DNA of 64,000 nucleotides from Cryomorphaceae bacterium BACL7 MAG-120322-bin74 (GCA_001438205.1 LICG01000005.1:1-64000); one strand, 5' to 3'; shown: positions 32,922 through 42,898, counted from the stretch's first letter. The notes: a model not told the origin generated them from the sequence alone. Numbers and translations: made by a program.

Positions 32922-33519
32922 TACGACGAGCCTTCCTTTGATGGAAGCCTTTCGCACGGTGCAAGGAGAGGGAGCGCATACAGGAAAACCCTCTTATTTC
33001 TTGCGCATTGGAGGTTGTGATGTAGGTTGTCACTGGTGTGATGTAAAAGAATCTTGGGATGCTACAAAGCACCCGCTTACGCCCATCGGGCAGATGCTGG
33101 AGGGCATAGGCCTGCATGATCAAACTGTAGTGGTCACAGGAGGAGAGCCTCTCATGTGGAATATGGATCCACTGACGTCCGCCTTAAAAACAGCAGGAAA
33201 AAAGGTGCATCTAGAAACATCCGGTGCCTATCCATATACCGGAACATGGGATTGGATCTGTTTGTCTCCCAAGAAGACCAAAGCACCTAGGAAGGAATGG
33301 TACGAAGCGGCGCATGAGCTAAAGGTGATTGTGTACAATCAGGATGATATTCGTTGGGCACAGGAACATGCGGCTAAATGCAATGCTGGATGTCAATTAT
33401 ATCTGCAGCCAGAATGGAGTAGGAGAGAGACTGCCGTGCCTTTGATTATTGCCTTTTTGGAGCAAAACCCCCATTGGCGTTTGTCATTGCAAAGCCATAA
33501 GTACATTGGAATGCCATAG
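32908..33519 (+). CDS. queE: 7-carboxy-7-deazaguanine synthase QueE (radical SAM)
   Basis: A radical-SAM enzyme that forms the deazaguanine ring in queuosine synthesis. The 203 residues have the 4Fe-4S motif C37-x3-C41-x2-C44, the N-terminal TVQGEG and GGEP for SAM binding (VVVTGGEPLMWN). The window's COG0720 enzyme at 19409 could supply its substrate only if it acts as QueD. It starts 14 bases inside folD and ends 12 bases before the convergent rel gene. Confidence 0.93.
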   Translation: MEEVDTTSLPLMEAFRTVQGEGAHTGKPSYFLRIGGCDVGCHWCDVKESWDATKHPLTPIGQMLEGIGLHDQTVVVTGGEPLMWNMDPLTSALKTAGKKVHLETSGAYPYTGTWDWICLSPKKTKAPRKEWYEAAHELKVIVYNQDDIRWAQEHAAKCNAGCQLYLQPEWSRRETAVPLIIAFLEQNPHWRLSLQSHKYIGMP

Positions 33520-33531
33520 CGCGTTCGTGCG

Positions 33532-35733
33532 TTATAACACCTTATTGATTTCACGTTCTACACGGTCAATGCCTTTAATGGATTTTAGCTGATGGGCTAG
33601 TTCCACGAGTTGCCCGCGGTCGCTCACTTTGACTGAAATAGTGCCTGTAAAAATGCCTTCATTTCCGTCAATATGAAGTGCGCGAATATCAACATTTAAA
33701 TCTTTGGTTATCAGTGATGTAACCTTCATAATGAGGCCTGCACTATCGATGCCTGAAAAGCGTAATGTGGCGTTAAACTGCTGACTTTCTCCTGTTGCCC
33801 AACGTGCAATGAGAACCTTTTCTGCAAAACGGCCTTGCAGGTGTATCGCCTGTCGACAATCTGTCCGATGGACATCAATGCCATCCTTATCAACAAAGCC
33901 AAAAATCTGATCTCCTTGAATTGGACGACAGCAAGTGGCCAGCCGATGTTCTAGCAAAACTTGGTCTGGGCCAAAAACAATATGGCTAGACAGTACCCTT
34001 AGGTCTTTAAGTGCTATGGTTTTAGGCTTAAAACGCTTGCGGAGGTATTGATAAAAACCTCCTGCTTCTTCTTGAACAAAACTTCTAAATTGGGATGCGC
34101 CATATTGCCCGCTTCCAAAACGTTCAAAAAGTTCTTTGGGGTTCTTCAAGCTAAAAAAATTGAGCATTTTTTGCGTGGTGCTCTGGTTCAATTCTGACTT
34201 AGCCTTTAAGAGTAAGCGTGAAAGTAGTTTTTTCCCCCTGTCTTGCTCATCCCGATGTTGGTCACGCAGAAATTGGCGAATTCGGGCTTTTGCCTTGGGT
34301 GTGACGACCCATTCTAACCATTCGGTCTGAGGCTTTTGGTTTTCCGAAGAGAGAATTAGTACCTGGTCACCACTCTGAATCTCATAGGACAACGGAACAA
34401 GTTTTCCATTCACTTTTGCGCCCAAAGTAGTCATGCCAATGTCCGTGTGGATTTCAAAAGCAAAATCAATCACGGTCGCATGCTTTGGAAGTGTGAGCAT
34501 TTTGCCCTGAGGGGTAAAAGCAAAGACTTCTTCGCTAAATAATTGAAGCTTAAACTGATCAACAAATTCAACAGCGCTATCACCTTGATTTTCAATTGCA
34601 TCACGGATCTTATTCACCCATTCATCTAGCGCTGTATTGCCGGAATTATCTTCCTTATATCGCCAATGTGCTGCATAGCCTTTTTCCGCTCCTTCATCCA
34701 TGCGGTGTGACCGCAACTGGACTTCTACCCAGTGTCCTTCAGGCCCCATGACAGTGATATGAAGGGATTCATATCCGTTGGCCTTCGGCGAGGTAACCCA
34801 ATCCCTTAATCGCCTTGGATTAGGTCTAAACACCCCCGTAATAATGGAATAAACGCGCCAGAGATCTGACTTTTCACGTTTAGGGTGACTATCCAAGATG
34901 ACCCTTATAGCATATTTGTCATATACCTCTTCAAAGCTCACTCCTTGGTTGAGCATCTTACGGCGAATGGAAAAAATACCTTTATTCCTTCTTTTTATGG
35001 AATAGTTCAATCCTTCCGATTCCAATAAAGACTCAATATTCTGACTAAAGCGTTCAAGGTAAATGGCATCATCTTCCTCGGCATCTTGAAGTTTTTGGGC
35101 TAATTCCGTGTAAATATCCGGCTCTGTGTACTTAAGCCCAAGATCTTCATACTCTGACTTAATATGGTAAAGGCCCATTCGGTGTGCGAGTGGGGCAAAA
35201 ATGTACAACGTTTCACTCGCGATCTTGAGTTGCTTGTGATAGGGCATGCCATCCATCGTGCGCATATTGTGCAGTCGATCGGCCATCTTGATTAAAATAA
35301 CCCGGACGTCATCACTGATACTTAACAGCAACTTTCTGAAATTCTCCACTTGCATGGAGCTGGACTGTGTATCGAAAATGCCTTGAATTTTTGTCAAACC
35401 TTCCACCATATAGGCAATCGCAGGACCAAATAAATGTGCAAGTTGTTCTTTTGTATAATCAGAATCTTCGACCACATCATGTAAAAGTGCAGCGGCAATG
35501 GATTGGGGTCCAAGCCCTATTTCTTTGGCGACGATAAGCGCAACGTCTAAAGGATGTGTGATGTAGGGTTCGCCAGATTTGCGCTTGACATCTTTGTGTG
35601 CGTCTGAGGCAATTTTATAGGCTTTCCTGATAAGGGCTATGTCATCCTTGTCCCCGCCGCGGGACTCCACAGCACGAATAAGGGTTCGAAATTTATTCCG
35701 AACTAGTTTTTCGTAATCGACGATTGCTTCCAT
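33532..35733 (-). CDS. Bifunctional (p)ppGpp synthetase/hydrolase Rel
   Basis: A 733-residue Rel/SpoT enzyme that makes and degrades the alarmone (p)ppGpp. The N-terminal HD hydrolase domain has H60 and the HD pair in LLHDVVED (H85-D86). The synthetase domain contains RVILDSHPKREKSDLWRVYSIITG and KANGYESLHITVMG. A TGS domain (VFAFTPQGKMLTLPKHATVIDFAF) and a C-terminal ACT domain follow. Presence of both catalytic sites suggests a bifunctional enzyme. The start codon lies 31 bases inside the upstream fumarylacetoacetase gene. Confidence 0.95.
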   Translation of the reverse strand: MEAIVDYEKLVRNKFRTLIRAVESRGGDKDDIALIRKAYKIASDAHKDVKRKSGEPYITHPLDVALIVAKEIGLGPQSIAAALLHDVVEDSDYTKEQLAHLFGPAIAYMVEGLTKIQGIFDTQSSSMQVENFRKLLLSISDDVRVILIKMADRLHNMRTMDGMPYHKQLKIASETLYIFAPLAHRMGLYHIKSEYEDLGLKYTEPDIYTELAQKLQDAEEDDAIYLERFSQNIESLLESEGLNYSIKRRNKGIFSIRRKMLNQGVSFEEVYDKYAIRVILDSHPKREKSDLWRVYSIITGVFRPNPRRLRDWVTSPKANGYESLHITVMGPEGHWVEVQLRSHRMDEGAEKGYAAHWRYKEDNSGNTALDEWVNKIRDAIENQGDSAVEFVDQFKLQLFSEEVFAFTPQGKMLTLPKHATVIDFAFEIHTDIGMTTLGAKVNGKLVPLSYEIQSGDQVLILSSENQKPQTEWLEWVVTPKAKARIRQFLRDQHRDEQDRGKKLLSRLLLKAKSELNQSTTQKMLNFFSLKNPKELFERFGSGQYGASQFRSFVQEEAGGFYQYLRKRFKPKTIALKDLRVLSSHIVFGPDQVLLEHRLATCCRPIQGDQIFGFVDKDGIDVHRTDCRQAIHLQGRFAEKVLIARWATGESQQFNATLRFSGIDSAGLIMKVTSLITKDLNVDIRALHIDGNEGIFTGTISVKVSDRGQLVELAHQLKSIKGIDRVEREINKVL

Positions 35734-37007
35734 TCTCTTGCTGGATATAAGGTAGCAGAAACCTCGCCAAACCCAATACGCAATCCATCTTTTTCACAAT
35801 AGCCGCGCATCGTAACCGTGTCTCCGTCTTCAATAAAGCTTCGGCTGCTACCGTCTGCCATCGTGATGGGCTCTGTTCCATTCCAGGTGATTTCTAGCAT
35901 GGATCCATAGCTGCCCTTGTCTGGTCCGCTGATGGTCCCGCTACCCATGGCGTCACCTGCATTTATAAGGCAGCCATTGATGGTATGGTGCGCCAATTGC
36001 TGCGCCATAGACCAATACATATGCTTAAAGTTGCTTCTTGCTACGGTGGTTTCAGCATGTCCCTTAGGTGCGATGACTACTTCAAGACGCACATCAAGAT
36101 TGGCCCCCGTGGGCTCCTGCTGCAAGTAGGGCAAGGGTAGGGGGTCTAACTGTGATGGACGATCCGCTTTAAATGGGGTTAAGGCGTCTAAGGTCACAAT
36201 CCACGGAGATATGCTCGTTGCAAAATTCTTAGCTAAAAAGGGGCCCAGTGGCACGTATTCCCATTGCTGAATATCACGTGCGCTCCAGTCGTTTAGCAAG
36301 GTGAGGCCGAAGATGTAGGCTTCTGCATCCTCTACGGGGATCGCCTGACCGGCTTCCGGCCCTTGGCCAGTGATAAAAGCCATTTCCAGCTCAAAATCTA
36401 CCTTTTGGGAAGGGCCAAACGTAGGTGTTGCATCACTCGGGGCTTTCCTTTGGCCATTTGGGCGAATAACAGGAAAACCGCTCTCAAAAATGGTCGAACT
36501 TCTACCATGGTAACCCACCGGTAAATGCAGCCAATTAGGGAGCAAGGCATTTTCTGGATCTCGGAACATGCTTCCCACGTTGGTTGCATGCTCTCTAGAA
36601 GCATAAAAATCGGTATAATCGCCAATGATGACAGGAAGAATAACCTCCACATTAGAAAGGTCAAATTCTACTTCTTTCCGGTGGGGTTCCCCTTGCGCGT
36701 AGGCCGACCCTTGTACAAAGAGGTCGGCTATGCAGCTACGTACCGCTCGCCAAATGGGTCTTCCCAGGGCAATAAAATCATTCAAAGATTCTTGTGCAAA
36801 CAACCCATCTGGAAGATCAAGGTCTTTAAAGTGACCAAGTTGTTGCAGTGCGTTTAAGTCAATGGCTGTTTCTCCAATACGTGTTCCGCATACGATGACG
36901 CCATCCGGACGGATAAAAACCCCGAAGGGTATATTTTGAATTGGAAAGTCTGATTGTTCAGAAACGCGTAAAAAACTCTGGGCGTTTAAATCGTTCAAGG
37001 GGTGCAT
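35703..37007 (-). CDS. Fumarylacetoacetase
   Basis: Cleaves fumarylacetoacetate to fumarate and acetoacetate, the last step of tyrosine breakdown. The 434 residues match the two-domain enzyme: an N-terminal SH3-like domain ([19 protein letters not shown]) and a C-terminal FAH domain with [31 protein letters not shown], the Ca-ligand acids in FELEMAF and [15 protein letters not shown]. The start at 37007 is taken because the upstream ATG at 37076 would overlap glyA. Only 37 bases separate it from the divergent glyA. The rest of the tyrosine pathway is not in this window. Confidence 0.93.
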   Translation of the reverse strand: MHPLNDLNAQSFLRVSEQSDFPIQNIPFGVFIRPDGVIVCGTRIGETAIDLNALQQLGHFKDLDLPDGLFAQESLNDFIALGRPIWRAVRSCIADLFVQGSAYAQGEPHRKEVEFDLSNVEVILPVIIGDYTDFYASREHATNVGSMFRDPENALLPNWLHLPVGYHGRSSTIFESGFPVIRPNGQRKAPSDATPTFGPSQKVDFELEMAFITGQGPEAGQAIPVEDAEAYIFGLTLLNDWSARDIQQWEYVPLGPFLAKNFATSISPWIVTLDALTPFKADRPSQLDPLPLPYLQQEPTGANLDVRLEVVIAPKGHAETTVARSNFKHMYWSMAQQLAHHTINGCLINAGDAMGSGTISGPDKGSYGSMLEITWNGTEPITMADGSSRSFIEDGDTVTMRGYCEKDGLRIGFGEVSATLYPAREWKQSSITKN

Positions 37008-37013
37008 TTGGCG

Positions 37014-37021
37014 TACTTTTG
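37014..37021 (+). promoter_or_regulatory. TACTTTTG -7 element of glyA
   Basis: A perfect TAnnTTTG match in the fumarylacetoacetase-glyA gap, leaving a 23-base leader to the glyA ATG. Confidence 0.5.
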
Positions 37022-37044
37022 AGGCACAAGTTACCACCAATATT

Positions 37045-38316
37045 ATGGAACACGATAGCGCAATTTTCCAACTCATTGAAGCTGAAAAGCAGCGTCAAAT
37101 CAACGGTATAGAGTTGATCGCCTCTGAAAACTTTACAAGTCCAGCCGTCATGCAGGCGGTGGGGTCTGTATTGACAAACAAATACGCAGAAGGCTATCCA
37201 GGTCGTCGCTATTACGGTGGTTGTGAGGTGGTTGATCAAGTTGAAGATTTGGCCCGTAACCGTGCGTGTGAACTCTTTGATGCAGAATATGCTAATGTGC
37301 AGCCCCATAGTGGGAGCCAGGCAAATGCCGCCGTCTATTTGGCTTGTCTACATCCAGGGGACACGATAATGGGTTTTGACTTGAGCCATGGCGGCCATCT
37401 AACACATGGTAGCCCCGTGAGTTTTTCGGGTAAGACCTACCGTGCAGTTTTCTATGGTCTAGAAAAGGAGACGGGAACCTTGAATTATGAAACGATTCGT
37501 GAAATTGCCCTTCGTGAAAAGCCCAAAATGCTAATTTGCGGTGCATCAGCATATTCTCGCGATCTGGATTACGCGAAATTCCGCGCTATAGCAGATGAAG
37601 TAGGTGCATTGCTTTTGGCTGATATTTCACACCCGGCAGGTTTAATCGCCATGGGCATGCTCAATGACCCCATGCCACACTGCCATTTTGTAACTACTAC
37701 GACACACAAAACTTTACGTGGGCCTAGAGGGGGCATGATCCTCATGGGACAAGACTTTGAAAATCCATGGGGTCTTACCACACCCAAGGGGGAGATTCGA
37801 ATGATGTCCAACTTGCTCGATATGGCAGTCTTTCCCGGCATTCAAGGAGGCCCCCTCGAGCATGTGATTGCGGGCAAGGCAGTGGCTTATGGTGAAGCTT
37901 TATCCGATACGTACTTCCAGTACATGGTACAGGTTAAAAAAAATGCACAAGCCTTGGCTGCGTCATTGACCTCCCGTGGCTATGAGATTATTTCAGGGGG
38001 TACGGACAACCATTTGATGTTGATCGATTTGCGTAATAAAAACATTACGGGAAAAGCGGCAGAAGTGGCCCTCGTTCGGGCGCACATTACGGCGAACAAG
38101 AATATGGTGCCGTTTGATGACAAGTCTCCTTTTGTGACCAGTGGCATACGACTTGGAACGCCGGCGATCACTACCCGAGGCTGTATGGAGTCGGACATGG
38201 ATGCGATTGCAGGATTCATTGATGAAGTACTGATGAAAAGTGATAACGACCAAGTACTCAAGTCCATTGGGGAAGCCGTTGTGGCTATGATGAAAGACAA
38301 GCCATTGTTTGCCTAA
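37045..38316 (+). CDS. glyA: Serine hydroxymethyltransferase GlyA
   Basis: A PLP enzyme interconverting serine and glycine with tetrahydrofolate. The 423 residues have [31 protein letters not shown], the PLP lysine in [14 protein letters not shown] and [11 protein letters not shown]. It complements folD in the same window in one-carbon metabolism. It is read divergently from fumarylacetoacetase and followed by a 129-base interval with repeated motifs. Confidence 0.97.
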   Translation: MEHDSAIFQLIEAEKQRQINGIELIASENFTSPAVMQAVGSVLTNKYAEGYPGRRYYGGCEVVDQVEDLARNRACELFDAEYANVQPHSGSQANAAVYLACLHPGDTIMGFDLSHGGHLTHGSPVSFSGKTYRAVFYGLEKETGTLNYETIREIALREKPKMLICGASAYSRDLDYAKFRAIADEVGALLLADISHPAGLIAMGMLNDPMPHCHFVTTTTHKTLRGPRGGMILMGQDFENPWGLTTPKGEIRMMSNLLDMAVFPGIQGGPLEHVIAGKAVAYGEALSDTYFQYMVQVKKNAQALAASLTSRGYEIISGGTDNHLMLIDLRNKNITGKAAEVALVRAHITANKNMVPFDDKSPFVTSGIRLGTPAITTRGCMESDMDAIAGFIDEVLMKSDNDQVLKSIGEAVVAMMKDKPLFA

Positions 38317-38325
38317 GACTTCGTG

Positions 38326-38403
38326 GGGTCAAATAAAAAGCTGTTTTAAGCGCTAGGGTAAAGCAGTCAAATAACATAGGGTTTCTGATTCTCCCTTTGA
38401 CCC
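38326..38403. repeat. Short repeats in the glyA-DUF4197 interval
   Basis: An 8-bp inverted repeat GGGTCAAA (38326-38333) / TTTGACCC (38396-38403) encloses a 9-bp direct repeat GTCAAATAA (38328-38336 and 38366-38374). No open reading frame or T run is present. It may be regulatory, such as an operator, or chance. Confidence 0.4.
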
Positions 38404-38445
38404 AATGAGATTTCGGCATTCCCTTTGCTTAAGACATAGAAATAC

Positions 38446-39237
38446 ATGATGATGCGAAAATTAATTTTCTTGTTTACCTATTTGGGCATCTCCGTTTTGG
38501 GCAATGCTCAAGTGAAATTACCCAAGGCGCTACCTAATGTGGCTCAAGCGGTGCAGGGTTTGAAGTCCTTGGGTCAAGGAATGGAATCTGGACCCAGTAT
38601 TGAAGAGATTGGGGCCGGTCTAAAAGAAGCTTTGGACGCTGGGGTTGCCACGGGTGTTAGCCAATTGTCAAGGGTAGGGGGCTTTGCAGAGAATTTGCTG
38701 TACCGGATTCCTCTTCCCCCTGAAATTCAATCCGTTGAAGAAAAAATTCGCAAAAATCCTTTGTTGAATGCAGGAATTGGACCTAAACTAGATGGCCTAA
38801 TCGCAGCGATGAATCAAGGAGCAGAAGTGGCTGTGAAAGAAGCTACGCCCATTTTCAAGGAGGCCATTACGGATATGACGATTAAAGATGCCTTAGGTAT
38901 TTTACAAGGTGGGGATGGGGCAGCAACCGCGTATTTAAGGCAAGAAACCTCCGACGGCATTCAAGCAGCCTTTGCTCCTATAATCGAAGCAGCGTTGAAG
39001 ACCGTAGACGCAGGCCGCTATTGGACACCCCTAATCCAAGCGGTCAATGCAAACAAAAAAGTTTTGGGCTTAACAGAGGATATTGAACCGGACTTGCCCA
39101 CATACGTCAACGCGCGTGCTAGGGAGGCGATGTACAAAGAAATCGGAATACAAGAGCAGAAGATCCGTAAAGATCCATTGGCAAGAACGAGTGCGTTGTT
39201 AAAGTCTGTCTTTGGTTCCAAAATAGCCCAGGGCTAA
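38446..39237 (+). CDS. DUF4197 family exported protein
   Basis: A 263-residue protein with a signal peptide (MRKLIFLFTYLGISVLGNAQ) and the DUF4197 core: IGAGLKEALDAGVATGVSQL, then ITDMTIKDALGILQGGDGAATAYLR and TSALLKSVFG at the end. DUF4197 proteins are predicted periplasmic or envelope-associated, mostly helical, with no known activity. The first three codons include two more ATGs (38449 and 38452), so the exact start is uncertain. A hydrolase gene follows after 38 bases. Confidence 0.85.
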   Translation: MMMRKLIFLFTYLGISVLGNAQVKLPKALPNVAQAVQGLKSLGQGMESGPSIEEIGAGLKEALDAGVATGVSQLSRVGGFAENLLYRIPLPPEIQSVEEKIRKNPLLNAGIGPKLDGLIAAMNQGAEVAVKEATPIFKEAITDMTIKDALGILQGGDGAATAYLRQETSDGIQAAFAPIIEAALKTVDAGRYWTPLIQAVNANKKVLGLTEDIEPDLPTYVNARAREAMYKEIGIQEQKIRKDPLARTSALLKSVFGSKIAQG

Positions 39238-39275
39238 ACCGCTTGTGGGTGCCCACTAGGGCGTTTATTTTGAGT

Positions 39276-40301
39276 ATGAAAGTGAAATATTTTCTTTTGT
39301 TAGGACTTTGTGTCTTTGCCCCCTATTCTGTGTTACATGCGCAAAAAACGAGTGCGGACGTACAAGATGTTTTCATTGCGTCCTCTAATGCTGTAGATAG
39401 TTTACATGGCTTATTGACGGTGGTAAAAACAAAAAAGCGTTCTCCTTATTCCTCGATTCTCGCGATTTTCATTCCGGGTTCGGGTCCAACAGATTTACAC
39501 GGTAACAATACGCAAACACTTAAAACGAATACGTATGATTATCTCGCATTGGTATTCCAACAAGAAGGCATATCGACACTGCAAATAGATAAACGTGGCG
39601 TGGGAGAGAGCACGGCAGGGGAAGGCGAATCATCTTTGACCTATACCTCCTTAGTCGAAGACATGGGTGCGTGGATAGCGTTTGTTCAAATGCAAGGATT
39701 CCATGATATTCTATTGGTCGGGCACAGTGAGGGAGGCCAGATGGCACTCACCCTCGGAATAGAGAAAGAATGGAAAACAACCTTATCAGGATTGTTCCTT
39801 TTTGCCCCTCCAGCTGAGCATCCTGCAGATTTATTGTGGGATCAAATGGTGCCGAGGCAGATTTCCGCGGAATCTGAATATGGTAAGTTTATTAGAGCAG
39901 GCCTGGATAGTCTTCGGACAGGATATTTATTGTCTTCCGAAATTCCGCTACCCTTATATCCATTATTTCGTCCTAGTGTCCAACCCTATATGCGCGATTG
40001 GTTTCAGGATAGCCCCATGGAGAACCTTTCCAAAATCAGGGAAGAACTGCCGTTGTATGTCTTCTTTGGAGGTGCGGACATTCAGGTCCAACCTACAGAA
40101 ACAATAAAGGTGTTGATGGAACAGCGAAAAGGAATATCAGAATTTTTACTCTCGCCAAGCATGACCCACACACTCAAAAGGGATGTACTAGGCTCCCCCA
40201 TGGCAACATACACGAATCCATCGTTGCCACTCGACGCGGATATGGAGGAAAAATTACGCGCCGCAATCCAGTCCGTTAAGGACGACATAGCGGCGCGCTA
40301 A
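39276..40301 (+). CDS. Exported alpha/beta hydrolase
   Basis: A 341-residue protein with a signal peptide (MKVKYFLLLGLCVFAPYSVLHAQ) and an alpha/beta-hydrolase domain. The nucleophile elbow is GHSEGG (LVGHSEGGQMAL), preceded by the oxyanion segment IPGSGPTD. A conserved Asp (GGADIQV) and His (MTHTLKR) complete a likely triad. It resembles the secreted serine hydrolases annotated as CocE/prolyl-oligopeptidase-like in Bacteroidota; the substrate is unknown. The start at 39276 is chosen over 39243, which would add 11 residues before the signal peptide. It ends 17 bases before the stop of the convergent outer-membrane gene. Confidence 0.85.
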   Translation: MKVKYFLLLGLCVFAPYSVLHAQKTSADVQDVFIASSNAVDSLHGLLTVVKTKKRSPYSSILAIFIPGSGPTDLHGNNTQTLKTNTYDYLALVFQQEGISTLQIDKRGVGESTAGEGESSLTYTSLVEDMGAWIAFVQMQGFHDILLVGHSEGGQMALTLGIEKEWKTTLSGLFLFAPPAEHPADLLWDQMVPRQISAESEYGKFIRAGLDSLRTGYLLSSEIPLPLYPLFRPSVQPYMRDWFQDSPMENLSKIREELPLYVFFGGADIQVQPTETIKVLMEQRKGISEFLLSPSMTHTLKRDVLGSPMATYTNPSLPLDADMEEKLRAAIQSVKDDIAAR

Positions 40302-40318
40302 TCTGGAGAAAACAGGTT

Positions 40319-41107
40319 TTAAAAATACATGGCGTAAGAAAATATAGGAAAACGGAAGGTGTTCCAAATACGCTCAAGAATGGGATTATCATAGTCCAAT
40401 ATGGAGGAGTAGTCGTTTCCTTCCTGGCCACTTGGTCGCTCTGTCACATCCACCATGCCATCAAAATTGGTATCATATCCGAGGATAGGATAGGAGTAGC
40501 CTTCCGTAGAAAAGCGTGCTGCCATAAATCCAATATTCCAATATCGACGATCCCGTTTGGTATAGATCCGAAAAGCGGGAGCAGCGATATAGGTTTCTAA
40601 TTCAGGTAAATACCAAGATTCAAAAAGAATCCCCGTTTTGCCGCCAAAGTCTTTATATGCCGCTGCATTGATCGCCAAGCCATTGAGGTCCCCCGCCCAA
40701 TCACCTGTACTGAAGCCATACCCAACGCCTAACGTGATATTTGCATCTGGTTTGCCAAGCGTGAGGACTGCATAGGGAAGGCCGAAACTCGCCTGACCCA
40801 AAACGGGAAGCCCATAAAGGCCACCGACTTTTGCTGTCATAAAGTCATGGATGGGAAAGGACATACTTCCCGTCGCGTAGATGCCAAAGAAGGCCGGCGT
40901 TCCAAGACCAACCGTGGTATTTTCTGTTGGGGCATACTGAACGTCTAAAAGGGGACCGATCCAATTCAAGTAAATAGAATCCTTTGGAAGGTTGTAGCCA
41001 CTAGGGCTGAAAATGTATCGGCTAGAATGAAGGGAAGCAGCGCCTCCGGTTTGGGCGTGACATAACATTGAACTAATAATCAAAAGGGTAGTAATCCAGT
41101 TTTTCAT
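40319..41107 (-). CDS. Predicted outer-membrane protein with a calcium-type loop
   Basis: A 262-residue exported protein (signal MKNWITTLLIISSMLCHAQ). Alternating hydrophobic strands with aromatic girdle residues (VGLGTPAFFGIYATG, NITLGVGYGFSTGD) and a final aromatic residue (SYAMYF) suggest a beta-barrel. A segment DTNFDGMVDVTE fits the EF-hand/dockerin calcium loop D-x-N-x-D-G-x-V-D-x-x-E. Function unknown. The start at 41107 gives the clean signal peptide; an ATG at 41161 would add 18 residues. It precedes nothing else on this strand. Confidence 0.75.
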   Translation of the reverse strand: MKNWITTLLIISSMLCHAQTGGAASLHSSRYIFSPSGYNLPKDSIYLNWIGPLLDVQYAPTENTTVGLGTPAFFGIYATGSMSFPIHDFMTAKVGGLYGLPVLGQASFGLPYAVLTLGKPDANITLGVGYGFSTGDWAGDLNGLAINAAAYKDFGGKTGILFESWYLPELETYIAAPAFRIYTKRDRRYWNIGFMAARFSTEGYSYPILGYDTNFDGMVDVTERPSGQEGNDYSSILDYDNPILERIWNTFRFPIFSYAMYF

Positions 41108-41188
41108 ACGCAATAAAGGGTTAGTTACCTTCAAAGGTGCCACAACATTTTCGTATAACAATGCCTGTCCATTTTGAGCGGTTGCGGG

Positions 41189-41758
41189 TCATTCAATAGG
41201 GTCATATACGGTCTCAGTATGATCATTTTCCATTCTGCTATAGTGACAAATGATGGCGCCGAAGGCTTCCTGGAAAGAGCACTGTAATAGGGAAAATCCT
41301 AATCTTTCTAATGTTTTGCGACTTCGCACGTTATCTTCATTTGCATAGGCATCCACACGTTTTAGTTTCAGGTGCGTGGTTGCATAGGCTAAAACCACTT
41401 TGCTTGCCTGAATGACCCAGCCCTGTCCTTCATAGGAAGGGAGTAAGGCAAACCCAAGGTCGGGCGCTGGGGTTCCACTTCTATTCACTAATCCGCAAAC
41501 CCCAATGGGTATTTGGTTTCCCCGGAGAATGATGCCCCACAGTCCATAACCATGCTGAGCATAGGCTTCGGTGTAGGCCCTTTGGATGTAGGTATAGGTC
41601 CCCTCTGTTGTTTCAGTACCGCGGGAACCAATATATTGAAGCCAACCAGGTGTTTGGGTCAATTTTTGAATAAAGCCTGCGTCTAGCAAATTTATTTCGC
41701 GCAAAAAATATGGACTGGAATCATCTACAGAGGGTGCGGGCATAAGGTCAGGGTTCAT
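41189..41758 (-). CDS. GNAT N-acetyltransferase (RimJ/RimL type)
   Basis: A 189-residue acetyl-CoA-dependent transferase. Recognisable features are LGFALLPSYEGQGWVIQASKVVLAYA, with the acetyl-CoA loop in degenerate form (R/QxxGxG/A as YEGQGWV), and VDAYANEDNVRSRKTLERLGF, the C-terminal signature of RimJ/RimL members. The acceptor could be a ribosomal protein N-terminus or a small amine; not determinable. The start at 41758 is preceded by TATTTTG five bases upstream. Confidence 0.85.
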   Translation of the reverse strand: MNPDLMPAPSVDDSSPYFLREINLLDAGFIQKLTQTPGWLQYIGSRGTETTEGTYTYIQRAYTEAYAQHGYGLWGIILRGNQIPIGVCGLVNRSGTPAPDLGFALLPSYEGQGWVIQASKVVLAYATTHLKLKRVDAYANEDNVRSRKTLERLGFSLLQCSFQEAFGAIICHYSRMENDHTETVYDPIE

Positions 41759-41794
41759 GGGATCAAAATACGATAGGCGTTAGACATTTTCGGC

Positions 41795-41827
41795 TTGAAT
41801 TCCAATGGCATGAAGCCTCTACCTTTA
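41795..41827 (+). promoter_or_regulatory. Promoter of rluF
   Basis: TTG at 41795-41797, a 22-base spacer and TACCTTTA at 41820-41827, ending 4 bases before the ATG at 41832. It is among the better -33/-7 pairs in the window. Confidence 0.6.
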
Positions 41828-41831
41828 CAAT

Positions 41832-42734
41832 ATGTCTAGCCACGCCACGCGTCTGAATAAGTTTATTGCCGAAAGTGGCTACTGTAGTAGACGTCAGGCA
41901 GATACCTATATTGCCAATGGTCAAGTGAAAATCAACCAACGCAAGGCTGTTATTGGTGATCTCGTTTTCCCAGGCAACCGGGTGATGGTCAATGGCTTTG
42001 CACTAGAGCCAAAAGAAGCAAGCGTCTTGGTGTTTATCGCCCTGAACAAGCCAACAGGTGTTACCAGCACAACGGAAGCAAGTGTAATAGACAATATTGT
42101 GCAGTTTGTCAATCATCCTTCTCGCATTTTTCCAGTAGGTCGTCTTGACAAGGATTCGCAAGGGCTCATTTTTTTGACCAATGATGGTGATGCCGTCAAT
42201 AAGATTCTCAGAGCAGGTAACAAGCATCCTAAAGAGTATACCGTTACCGTGGACAAGCCATTGACCGAGGAAGCGCTAAAAACAATGTCACGCGGGGTCC
42301 CTATGCTAGGCACCGTAACAAAAAAATGTCAAATAGTACAAGAAGCCCCACACATATTCAAAGTGACTCTTATTCAGGGCTTAAACAGGCAAATACGTCG
42401 AATGTGTGAACATGTAGGGTATGAGGTTCTGAAGCTTGAGCGCGTGCGCATCATGAATGTGCACCTCGGAAAATTGCCCTTAGGTGAGTGGCGTGATTTG
42501 ACACCAAAGGAACTCGAATTGCTCTACACGGCCATGGAAAGCAGTTCTTCAGATAGCGCTATAGAACAGGGCAAGAATGTGCCGGTAAAAAAAATTAAGG
42601 CAAAGCCAAACCACCCAATGAGCCCAGTACCTGGTGGGAGCGCACAAAAGAAGAGACCGGGCAATGCAAGGCCGCCTAAGGCTTTTGCTAAAGGAAAATC
42701 CAAAGGCCGAAAGCTAGGTAGAGGAGGGCGTTAG
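41832..42734 (+). CDS. rluF: 23S rRNA pseudouridine synthase RluF-like
   Basis: A 300-residue RsuA/RluB/RluF-family enzyme that converts a uridine of 23S rRNA to pseudouridine. An S4 domain ([21 protein letters not shown]) precedes the catalytic domain, which has [18 protein letters not shown] with the catalytic Asp, and [16 protein letters not shown]. The GRLDKDSQG sequence favours RluF over RluB/RsuA. A basic, Pro/Lys-rich tail of about 60 residues follows the fold and may bind RNA. It has its own promoter. Confidence 0.85.
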   Translation: MSSHATRLNKFIAESGYCSRRQADTYIANGQVKINQRKAVIGDLVFPGNRVMVNGFALEPKEASVLVFIALNKPTGVTSTTEASVIDNIVQFVNHPSRIFPVGRLDKDSQGLIFLTNDGDAVNKILRAGNKHPKEYTVTVDKPLTEEALKTMSRGVPMLGTVTKKCQIVQEAPHIFKVTLIQGLNRQIRRMCEHVGYEVLKLERVRIMNVHLGKLPLGEWRDLTPKELELLYTAMESSSSDSAIEQGKNVPVKKIKAKPNHPMSPVPGGSAQKKRPGNARPPKAFAKGKSKGRKLGRGGR

Positions 42735-42898
42735 GATGATATCTTGGATGAAAGTGGCCCCAAATTGAGCAAAATAAGCCGTTCCGCCGGTATTAAATTG
42801 GGGATCTTCTGGAAGATTATTGACACAGTGTTGACCTAACGTACGCCTGTTTAGAATAAAATAGATAGATTTAGACTTCATAAACAATCTTTTAACAC
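42735..42898. other. 164-base intergenic interval
   Basis: Between rluF and the lipoprotein gene. TAGATTTA at 42866-42873 is a possible weak -7 box with a 25-base leader. No open reading frame, tRNA or clear hairpin is seen. Confidence 0.4.

Noticed and set aside
36525-36857. Plus-strand open frame inside fumarylacetoacetase
   Set aside because: Antisense to a strongly conserved gene, with no similarity to any known family.
42774-42802. CCCCAAATT / AAATTGGGG pair after rluF as terminator
   Set aside because: The stem is only 6 bp with mismatches, and no T run follows.
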